The position numbers and the translations under genes are program-made. A stretch of 64,000 bases of DNA, from positions 1 to 64,000 of the forward strand of contig DAOSIS010000004.1 in assembly GCA_035366835.1 (NCBI GenBank), written 5' to 3'. How positions within the stretch are numbered: position 1 is the stretch's first letter; each line of letters opens with the position of its first letter. This document shows, one piece after another, positions 57,682-64,000 of this stretch. Under the pieces are notes generated by a model that made no database searches, was not told the DNA's origin, and saw only the letters and a program-made list of their open reading frames with translations. The DNA is from UBA6109 sp035366835 (GTDB lineage: Bacteria; Desulfobacterota; Syntrophia; Syntrophales; UBA6109).

Positions 57682-58295
57682 GGCATGACCAGCCGTTGCG
57701 CCCGGGACATGAGATCGACGATATCGTACATGTTGGAAATCTTTCCAACACCGATCTCACCGGTGATGCCGAAATAGTTGGCGCACGTTCCGCAGATCAG
57801 CATCTCGACGCCGCCGTCGCAGAGCTCCCGGAGATCGCCGAGGACTTCGCTGTCCTTCACGGCGAGTTTGACGCCGGAATTGTAGAAAATCACCGTATCC
57901 GGTTTCATCTCCTGCTGGCAGAGCGTGTGGATGAAGGCCCGGATCAAAACATAGCCGAGTTCCTCGTTTCCTCTGCCCATTCGATTTTCGGAAAAAACGA
58001 CGACGAAGGGCCCGAGGCCGCTGGTTTCGGCTCCGCATGGGGGAGGGACGGTACCTTCCACCTGCGCCCCGCCGCGGACCTTCGAGAGCGTGAGCGCGAA
58101 CGTTCCGTCCTGCCTCTTCTCGATCTGCACATCGCAGCCGTTCTTTGTCCCCATGCGTTTCACGTTTTCGACGGCTGTTTCATTGTCCACGAGCACGACG
58201 ATCCGGTCGTTCCGCTCGATGGCCTTCTTTGCCAGGATTACAGGTTGCGGGCATCCCAGTCCCCTAGCGTCCACAAGTTCGATATCTTTTGTCAT
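57678..58295 (-). CDS. yedF: YedF-type sulfurtransferase-like selenium metabolism protein
   Basis: A 205-residue protein. The N-terminal TusA/SirA domain has the single reactive Cys in DARGLGCPQPVILAKKAIER. The C-terminal DsrE-like domain has EELGYVLIRAFIHTLCQQEM and CGTCANYFGITGEIGVGKIS. This two-domain form is the selenium-linked YedF, thought to carry persulfide or selenide. It sits 16 bp after the cysteine desulfurase gene and overlaps DUF3343, forming one operon. Confidence 0.93.
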   Translation of the reverse strand: MTKDIELVDARGLGCPQPVILAKKAIERNDRIVVLVDNETAVENVKRMGTKNGCDVQIEKRQDGTFALTLSKVRGGAQVEGTVPPPCGAETSGLGPFVVVFSENRMGRGNEELGYVLIRAFIHTLCQQEMKPDTVIFYNSGVKLAVKDSEVLGDLRELCDGGVEMLICGTCANYFGITGEIGVGKISNMYDIVDLMSRAQRLVMP

Positions 58296-58311
58296 GCCTT
58301 CCTCCTCTTGT

Positions 58312-59490
58312 TTACGGCTGTCGGGATGAACGGTCCCGTTTGCTCAGTCGATCCAGTGCTTTCAGTGCGGCGCGAACGTGGCGGACCGTGTTGAAATAAC
58401 CAAAACTGAAACGGACGGTTCCCCAAGGGTAGGAACCGATGGTCCGGTGGGCGGAAGGGGCGCAGTGCAGACCGGGCCTGCACAGAATGCGGAACTGCTC
58501 GTCCAGTTCCAGCGCCGTCTCCGCCGGATCTGCTCCGCGAAGCCGAAACGACACGATCGCCACCTGTCGCGACGGATCTTTCAAGCCGTACACCCTTTCC
58601 ACATCGATGTCTTCCAGACCGTCCAGGAAAAGCCGCGTCAATCTTGCCTCGTGGGCGCGGATCTTCTCGATGCCCTGCGCCATGACATAACGGACGGCCG
58701 CTCCGAGACCGGCATAGCCCACGGTGTTGGGCGTTCCCGCCTCGTATCGATCCGGCATGAAGTCGGGTTGCTGCTCGAATTCGGAACGGCTTCCCGTTCC
58801 ACCCGTCATGACGGGAGCGATCTTCTTTTCGAGGCCGTGACGGATATAGAGCCCGCCCGTCCCCTGGGGACCGAACAGCGATTTGTGTCCGGTAAAGGCA
58901 AGCAGATCGATATGCGTGGCCTCGATGTCGATCGGCAGGACACCGGCCGTCTGCGCGGCGTCGACGCAGAAGATCAGGTCACGTTCCCTCGCGATGCTTC
59001 CCACCTCGGCGATCGGCATGATCGTGCCGGTCACGTTCGAGGCATGGGTTAGAAAGATCGCCTTCGTATCGGCGCGCAGGGCGCGAATGACATCCTCCGG
59101 ATCGAGCAACCCCTCCGGACTGCAGGAGACGATGGAAAGTTCGACGCCCCTTGCCTCCATCGCCCGCAAAGGGCGCATGAGGGAATTGTGCTCCATGGCG
59201 GATGTCACGGCGTGGTCGCCCGGTTTCAAGAGCCCGCAAACGGCAATATTCAAGGCCTCCGTGGCGTTTTTCGTCAGGACGATCCGCAGGGGGTCGGCAA
59301 CGCCGAACAGCGCGGCGAGCGCCGTCCTGGTATCGAGGACAACCCTGCCGGCGTCCAGAGACAGGCGGTGGCCGGAACGCCCCGGGCTGCCGCTGGTCTC
59401 CGTCATGAAACGCTGCATGGCCAAAAGGACCTGCTTCGGCTTCGGGTAGGTGGTGGCGGCATTGTCGAGATAGATGATGTCCTCTTTCAT
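58312..59490 (-). CDS. Cysteine desulfurase, selenium-locus type
   Basis: A 392-residue fold-type I PLP enzyme. The N-terminus IIYLDNAATTYPKPKQVLLA and the PLP lysine in LLAFTGHKSLFGPQGTG are standard; the catalytic Cys region is FRILCRPGLHCAPSAHRTIG. It removes sulfur (or selenium) from cysteine (or selenocysteine). The related egp-type desulfurases travel with yedF and selD, so it probably feeds selenium or sulfur to YedF. ATG 59490 is chosen; ATG 59520 is in frame with GGAGGAG in between. Confidence 0.92.
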   Translation of the reverse strand: MKEDIIYLDNAATTYPKPKQVLLAMQRFMTETSGSPGRSGHRLSLDAGRVVLDTRTALAALFGVADPLRIVLTKNATEALNIAVCGLLKPGDHAVTSAMEHNSLMRPLRAMEARGVELSIVSCSPEGLLDPEDVIRALRADTKAIFLTHASNVTGTIMPIAEVGSIARERDLIFCVDAAQTAGVLPIDIEATHIDLLAFTGHKSLFGPQGTGGLYIRHGLEKKIAPVMTGGTGSRSEFEQQPDFMPDRYEAGTPNTVGYAGLGAAVRYVMAQGIEKIRAHEARLTRLFLDGLEDIDVERVYGLKDPSRQVAIVSFRLRGADPAETALELDEQFRILCRPGLHCAPSAHRTIGSYPWGTVRFSFGYFNTVRHVRAALKALDRLSKRDRSSRQP

Positions 59491-59573
59491 TGTCTCGGAA
59501 CGTTCTCCTCCCATTCCCATCCATGGAACAATGCTACTTTTATATCACCAAAAGTACTTCCAATGCGATTCCT

Positions 59574-60218
59574 TCATTTCGCCTTGATCGTGATGACGAC
59601 CGGCGTGCCGTCTTTGGGCAGGATGCCGCTATTGCTCCTGAATTCCACTTCCTTTCGTTTTTCCACCGCACCGTAAGTATATGCGGCGTTGCTGAGGATG
59701 CCGACAGGGCAACTGTCCAAACAGAGCAGACAACCTGTGTCATGCTTGAGGGCGCTCTGCAAGTTCCCGCCGAAACGGATTTGAAACGGTTTCTTGTTGC
59801 TGTCGGAGATGACTTCATCCAGGCGATAAGCCTTCTTACCGCCTTCCCAGGACACCATCACATCGAGAAGGTCTCCCTGAACGAACGTCGTTTCCTTGTT
59901 GTCCATGGTCATATTGTTCCCCGGCTTGAGTCCGATCTTCGTCAAGCTGTCGTAAAGATCCTTATGACCTGCGTAGGCGCGGAAGACGGACTTGTCTCCG
60001 TTTTTCCCTTTGAAAAAAACGACACCGTGCCTGGTCGGCTGTTGAAGATACTTGCCGTTCACTTCTGCGAGCAAGGAGACGATTTTCCCCTGCACGTCGG
60101 CCTGGATGGGGTTTTCTTTCGACAAGGCGATTTTTTCCGTCTTGCCCGGAACTCCTCCCGGAACGAAAGCCATACAGCAAAAGATCGCGATACTGAACAG
60201 CACAACACATTTTTTCAT
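59574..60218 (-). CDS. Exported YdjY-like protein with CxxCxxxC motif
   Basis: A 214-residue product with a signal peptide (CVVLFSIAIFCCMAFVPGGV). Conserved parts are VMVSWEGGKKAYRLDEVISD, PFQIRFGGNLQSALKHDTGC and GCLLCLDSCPVGILSNAAYT. This C-x2-C-x3-CPVG segment is the YdjY-domain signature and looks like an iron-sulfur or copper site. GGAGAG precedes ATG 60218. Function unknown. It lies between the desulfurase and the CCG/TVP38 fusion. Confidence 0.82.
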   Translation of the reverse strand: MKKCVVLFSIAIFCCMAFVPGGVPGKTEKIALSKENPIQADVQGKIVSLLAEVNGKYLQQPTRHGVVFFKGKNGDKSVFRAYAGHKDLYDSLTKIGLKPGNNMTMDNKETTFVQGDLLDVMVSWEGGKKAYRLDEVISDSNKKPFQIRFGGNLQSALKHDTGCLLCLDSCPVGILSNAAYTYGAVEKRKEVEFRSNSGILPKDGTPVVITIKAK

Positions 60219-60310
60219 GGTTTCTCTCCTCCCGATATCTTCTTTTTGCCATGTCTCATGAGAGCATCCACGCCGCGGGCCGCCCGGAGCGCCTTTCGCG
60301 GCACTTCCCG

Positions 60311-62101
60311 TCATAGAGGGTCTTTGATCCCTTTCTTCGCTCTATAGCGTTTGTAGAAGGCGGGGATCAGCGCAACGAGAATGATCAATCCAATACCCGC
60401 GACGAAACTCAAGGAGATCCGCCCGCGGATCAGATCCGGCAACGAACTTGAAAAAACGATGAAGGCGATACACGCCGGCAGCATGAAAACGAAAGTTGCC
60501 AGGGCGTAGTGCAAGAACTTGATTCGGGTGAGGCCGAAGGCGTAGTTCAGCAGATTGAACGGGAACAGTGGGATCAGGCGTGTAAAGGCGACGACTTTCC
60601 AGCCGTGCTCTTCGACGCTTTGATCGAGCCTGCGCCACCTCGGGCTGCGCAATTTCTCCTCGACCCAATCCCGGGCAATATAACGGGCGGCGAGAAATGC
60701 GACACAGGCGCCCAGGGTAGAGCTCGATATCGTGTAAACCACTCCCCAAAAAGGACCGAACAGGATTCCTCCAGCGATCGTGATGGGCAAACCGGGCAGG
60801 AGAAGGACGGGCGCAATGGTATAGATCAGCATGTAGACGAGAGGTGCGAGAGCCCCGTAGCCCTGGATCCAGGTACGGATGGCTTCCGGTTCCAGGTACC
60901 GGGTTATTCCCGAATATCTGGCGGCCGCAATCACGGCAGCGAGCGCGACGAGGAGAAGGAGTCGTTTCAACCCGGCCCCTTTTTTCTTTTCTGGTCCCGC
61001 CGTGAAAGTCCTCTCCCGTGTGATCGGGGCACGAACCTCCCTCCGAAGTTGCCTTTTCAGTTTCAGACGATTCAGATAGGTCCAGGGTGCTTTGCTGACT
61101 CCGGCCGGGCCGGCCGCGGCCCGGGGCTCGAACAGCAGATCCACGATGTGGCAGGTCGGCGTCGCGCTGTCCAAACGATTGACGCATCCGGCGCAGTAGG
61201 TGATGATCCTCCTGCCGCCCGCCTCGCCTTTCCGGAGATCTTCCCATGCGCCTGCCAGATCGGGGGAGAGACAGGCCACGGATCCCCCCTCGCCGCAGCA
61301 GAGGGTCTGGGGGCCGCAATGTGGCATCTCCTCGATTGTCATGCCCAGTCTCCCGATCAGTTGCCGGACGGCTGAATGAACCGCCGGTTCGAACCGTACG
61401 CCGCACGGGTCGTGGACCGTGACGATGTCTTCGATCTTCTCGCCCATCGGGGGCGGGTCCTGTGCCAGGACTTCATAGACGGTCTTGACGGAAAGTCCCT
61501 CTCCCCAGGCGCGGAACATCCGGAGACAGTTGGGGCAGGCGACGATGACGTTGCGGACGCCATTTCTGACCAAGAAATCCCTCATCTCCCCGAACATCGC
61601 GCGGCTGTAATCTTCGTGCCCGAGGTCATGGGATATCTTCATGCAGCAGTCCAGAACGATGCCCAGAACCGGGATCGACTTCTGCAAGTGCTCATAGAGT
61701 TGAAGGGTCTTCTCCGGACGCGTTCCCGGCAGGGCGCAGCCAGGGAAAAACACGGTATCGCATTCCGCCGGCACTGCATAATAGGTGAAGAGCCGGGAGG
61801 TCCCCCGCTTTTCATAGGCCAGCAGGCCGCCGTGTTCGGGGTAGTCCGCGGAATCGCGCCGCATCTTTTCGCGGCGCATTTCCAGGAACAGATCGGCCGG
61901 GTCGATCTTCTCCGGGCAGACGGCGGTGCACAGCCGGCACAAACTGCACTCAAACGGCATGGACTGAAAGGCTCTATCGGACGGATTGTAGGCAGCGGCG
62001 ATCTCTCCGGGTGTGCCGTAACGTTGCAGGAAAGCGCATCCCTGTCGGCAGGCGCCGCAGTTGCTGCAATTCTCCGAGATCTCACGAAAGAGGTTCTTCA
62101 T
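60311..62101 (-). CDS. Ferredoxin/CCG-domain protein fused to a TVP38/TMEM64 membrane domain
   Basis: GGAGGT lies four bases before ATG 62101. The 596-residue fusion has a dual ferredoxin (CSNCGACRQGCAFLQRYG; CSLCRLCTAVCPEKID) at residues about 10-75, then two CCG half-domains (VFFPGCALPGTRPEK with LDCCMKISHDLG; HDPCGVRF with TLCCGEGGSV) as in HdrB/GlpC. After residue about 400 comes a TVP38/TMEM64 domain with six helices (LLLPGLPITIAGGILFGPFW, LGACVAFLAARYIARDW, FTRLIPLFPFNLLNYAFGL). This ties cytosolic iron-sulfur electron transfer to a membrane protein. Divergent from lysR. Confidence 0.9.
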   Translation of the reverse strand: MKNLFREISENCSNCGACRQGCAFLQRYGTPGEIAAAYNPSDRAFQSMPFECSLCRLCTAVCPEKIDPADLFLEMRREKMRRDSADYPEHGGLLAYEKRGTSRLFTYYAVPAECDTVFFPGCALPGTRPEKTLQLYEHLQKSIPVLGIVLDCCMKISHDLGHEDYSRAMFGEMRDFLVRNGVRNVIVACPNCLRMFRAWGEGLSVKTVYEVLAQDPPPMGEKIEDIVTVHDPCGVRFEPAVHSAVRQLIGRLGMTIEEMPHCGPQTLCCGEGGSVACLSPDLAGAWEDLRKGEAGGRRIITYCAGCVNRLDSATPTCHIVDLLFEPRAAAGPAGVSKAPWTYLNRLKLKRQLRREVRAPITRERTFTAGPEKKKGAGLKRLLLLVALAAVIAAARYSGITRYLEPEAIRTWIQGYGALAPLVYMLIYTIAPVLLLPGLPITIAGGILFGPFWGVVYTISSSTLGACVAFLAARYIARDWVEEKLRSPRWRRLDQSVEEHGWKVVAFTRLIPLFPFNLLNYAFGLTRIKFLHYALATFVFMLPACIAFIVFSSSLPDLIRGRISLSFVAGIGLIILVALIPAFYKRYRAKKGIKDPL

Positions 62102-62187
62102 CCGCACCTCCGCCGAAGCGGTGTAGGAAATGCCGTACCGGCGTAATTTCGATCCGATACATAATGCGGGTAAAATGCATAAGTCAA

Positions 62188-62202
62188 ATTCATTCATGGA
62201 AT
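62188..62202. promoter_or_regulatory. Candidate LysR-type binding site
   Basis: ATTC-N7-GAAT, a 15-bp dyad of the T-N11-A class, lies in the 147-bp divergent gap, 86 bp from the fusion gene and 46 bp before lysR. Confidence 0.5.
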
Positions 62203-62248
62203 AAAGAGGATTTGCCTATAGCCGCCCTTCGTGGTAACAGGACGGGGC

Positions 62249-63199
62249 ATGGCCGGACCGAATTTCCGCAACATCACGCTCCTGCAGATGGAGAGTTTCA
62301 TCGCCCTCGTCGAAGAGGAAAGCTTCACCCGCGCCGCGCGCAGGATGTTCGTCACGCAGCCGACGCTGACGAAGCATATCCACAGCCTCGAGGAAGCCGC
62401 GGGCGCGCGGATCGTCGACCGGGCGGCCGCCGGGGTGGCACCCACGCCGGAGGGACGCATCCTCTATGACTATGCGCGGCGCATCCTGAGGCTTCGGGAG
62501 GTGGCAAGGGAAAAGATCCAGGAACTCGGAGGGAACGGCTCCGGGACGGTCCATGTCGCCGCGAGCACCATCCCCGCCACCTACCTTCTGCCCCGGGTCC
62601 TGGGAGGGTTCCTCAAGCGGTATCCCGCCGTGCGCCTTCACATCCAGGCGGCCGACAGCCGCGACGTCAGCCGCATGGTGTCCGACGGCGAAGCCGAAAT
62701 GGGGTTCGTTGGAAAGCAGCCCGCCGACCGGAAGCTCCTTTTCGAACCGCTCTGGGAAGACCGGCTGGTGGCCGTCTTTCCGGCGGGGCATCCCTGGTCG
62801 AAGCGGGGAAGCGTCCGGCCGGAGGAACTCTTCGGCGAGCCCTTCGTCATGCGCGAGGAGGGATCGGGGACGCGCGAGACCTTCGCAGATTGCCTGCTGA
62901 AAAGCAGCGGGAGGAATATCGACGCGCTGCATGTCGTCTGCGAGATGGGCAGTTCGGAGGCGGTGAAGGAGGCCGTCCTCAACGGCATGGGGATCTCGCT
63001 GCTGTCGGTTTTCGCCGTCGAACGGGAAGCGGCGGCTGGAAAACTGGGCATCGCCGCGGTGGAAGGCTGCCCGATGAAGCGGCACTTCTACCTGCTCTAT
63101 CGCCGGAACTTCACATTGACGGCCTGCCACGAGCGTTTCCGCGAAGCGGTTCGCGAGTCGCGGCTTTCCCCTTGTCTTCCCGGCGGGAAACGATTATAG
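62249..63199 (+). CDS. LysR-family regulator of the selenium-metabolism type
   Basis: A 316-residue LysR protein. The helix-turn-helix is FIALVEEESFTRAARRMFVT followed by QPTLTKHIHSLEEAAGARIV; the effector domain includes VHVAASTIPATYLLPRVLGG and VMREEGSGTRETFADCLLKS. It is divergent from the selenium-linked operon and resembles the group annotated as selenium metabolism-associated LysR. It may control the minus-strand genes through the site at 62188. A CCCTCG/CGAGGG hairpin follows at 63206-63219. Confidence 0.87.
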   Translation: MAGPNFRNITLLQMESFIALVEEESFTRAARRMFVTQPTLTKHIHSLEEAAGARIVDRAAAGVAPTPEGRILYDYARRILRLREVAREKIQELGGNGSGTVHVAASTIPATYLLPRVLGGFLKRYPAVRLHIQAADSRDVSRMVSDGEAEMGFVGKQPADRKLLFEPLWEDRLVAVFPAGHPWSKRGSVRPEELFGEPFVMREEGSGTRETFADCLLKSSGRNIDALHVVCEMGSSEAVKEAVLNGMGISLLSVFAVEREAAAGKLGIAAVEGCPMKRHFYLLYRRNFTLTACHERFREAVRESRLSPCLPGGKRL

Positions 63200-63387
63200 A
63201 GAAGACCCTCGAACGAGGGCCGGCTGCGGCGCGGGAAGATTGAAGCTCTCCGGGGCATGCCCGGAGAATCTTCGATCCCCCGGGAAGAAGTTATGCTCTT
63301 CATTCGCTCGCTTGCCGCGAACCAGCCTTCGGGGGAATGCGCTCGCTGCAGGATTCGACATGCCGCAATCCTGAAGGAATCGGATCG

Positions 63388-64000
63388 ATGGAAGCCAGGG
63401 CCATACGATACTACAGCACCAACCGGCACCTCGACCGCGTGCCGGGGATCGCGCCTTTCAAGGGGACCGTTTCCTTCCGGGAAGCGCTTCTCCAGGGCCA
63501 GGCGCCCGACGAGGGCCTGTACATGCCCGAGACGATCCCCGCGCTGCCCATGGACGCCGTCCCGGCGCTGAAGGGAAAACCCTATGCGGAGACGGCCCTG
63601 CTGGTGGCCCGGGCATTTCTCGCCGCCGAAGTCGGAGAAGGCGATCTCCGCAGGATCGTCGAAGAATCCTACAATTACCCCGTACCGCTGGAGAAGATGG
63701 AGGAAGGGATATTCGTCCTGCGCCTCGACCGGGGACCGACGGCGTCCTTCAAGGACTTCGCCGCCCGCATGATGGCGCGCCTGATGAGCCATCTCCGCAG
63801 CCGGGACCAGCGCCTCAACATCCTCGTGGCGACCTCGGGGGATACGGGGAGCGCCGTCGGCGAGGCGTTCAAGGGCGTGGCGGGAATCGGGGTGACGATC
63901 CTCTATCCCCGGGGCGAGGTAAGCGGCCGGCAGAAGAAACAGCTCGATACGATCGGCGGGAACGTCCGGGCGATCTCGGTCGACGGCAAGTTCGACGACT
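63388..64000 (+). CDS. thrC: Threonine synthase (cut by right edge)
   Basis: The first 204 residues or so of a PLP-dependent threonine synthase: MEARAIRYYSTNRHLDRVPG, the PLP lysine region GPTASFKDFAARMMARLM, the phosphate-binding LVATSGDTGSAVGEAFKG and LYPRGEVSGRQKKQLDTIGG. It makes threonine from O-phosphohomoserine. AAGGA lies upstream of ATG 63388. The gap before it holds a weak hairpin CTCCGGG/CCCGGAG (63248-63266). Confidence 0.95.
   Translation, partial: MEARAIRYYSTNRHLDRVPGIAPFKGTVSFREALLQGQAPDEGLYMPETIPALPMDAVPALKGKPYAETALLVARAFLAAEVGEGDLRRIVEESYNYPVPLEKMEEGIFVLRLDRGPTASFKDFAARMMARLMSHLRSRDQRLNILVATSGDTGSAVGEAFKGVAGIGVTILYPRGEVSGRQKKQLDTIGGNVRAISVDGKFDD

Overview
The window is high-GC DNA from an anaerobic bacterium, most likely a Desulfobacterota (deltaproteobacterial) lineage of the Syntrophus/Syntrophia type. 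This is inferred from gene content: TGA-encoded selenoproteins with a selD/yedF selenium locus, an arsenosugar-type ArsS, NifX/Mrp/ferredoxin ATPase clusters, MCE transport genes, CstA, and the repeat families. No 16S rRNA is present, so the taxonomy is a guess.

Layout. 1-4.7 kb (minus): a TetR-controlled efflux operon (tetR, tolC-like, hlyD-like, two ABC ATPases, cut by the left edge). 4.8-8.1 kb (minus): hsp20-lon and a tRNA-Thr(CGU). 8.3-12.6 kb (plus): a CHASE2 adenylate cyclase and an alanine racemase with a large unknown C-terminal extension. 12.8-18.9 kb: two D-Ala-D-Ala ligase paralogues around an outer-membrane protein, running into mlaE-mlaF-mlaD; the MlaD protein carries an extra beta-rich C-terminal domain. 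19-23.2 kb: an ArsR-led arsenic operon (permease, arsC, thioredoxin-like protein, a glutaredoxin-like selenoprotein hidden by an in-frame TGA, Acr3). 23.2-27.9 kb: a radical SAM/SPASM protein and an envelope thiol-redox set (thioredoxin, CcdA, SurA_N-thioredoxin, VKOR-DsbA). 28-32.5 kb: cstA, a small unknown protein and two unequal ArsA-type ATPases.

32.5-34.8 kb is a foreign or scrambled island with an AT-rich orphan gene, a GGCT-like gene, gene fragments and GGGGACAG palindromes. 34.8-42 kb holds a methyltransferase, a small HExxH protein, FmdB, a GalT-like enzyme, a DHH phosphoesterase, a fused two-domain glycosyltransferase and an MFS transporter.

42.2-52.5 kb: a PAS/sigma-54 activator sits directly upstream of a -24/-12 promoter that heads a long plus-strand cluster: three NifX-like proteins, two DUF5320-like proteins, two ferredoxin-inserted MinD ATPases, a zinc ribbon, a radical SAM protein, an MBL hydrolase, an Mrp-IscU fusion, TrmO and pyruvoyl arginine decarboxylase. 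It looks like an iron-sulfur or metal-cluster assembly or trafficking system.

52.5-63.2 kb: a decayed selD remnant, then a mostly minus-strand selenium/arsenic locus: selD (Sec at the active site), arsS (Sec seven residues before its C-terminus), an AhpD-like partner, a rhodanese, a MauE-like protein, DUF3343, yedF, a cysteine desulfurase, a YdjY-like protein and a ferredoxin/CCG/TVP38 fusion, with a divergent LysR regulator of the selenium-metabolism type. The right edge cuts threonine synthase.

Three repeat families are spread through the window: a palindromic CAGGCTGTTCAAAAACG element (3 copies), a MITE-like TTACTCCGGCAA element (3 copies, two nearly identical) and GGGGACAG palindromes.
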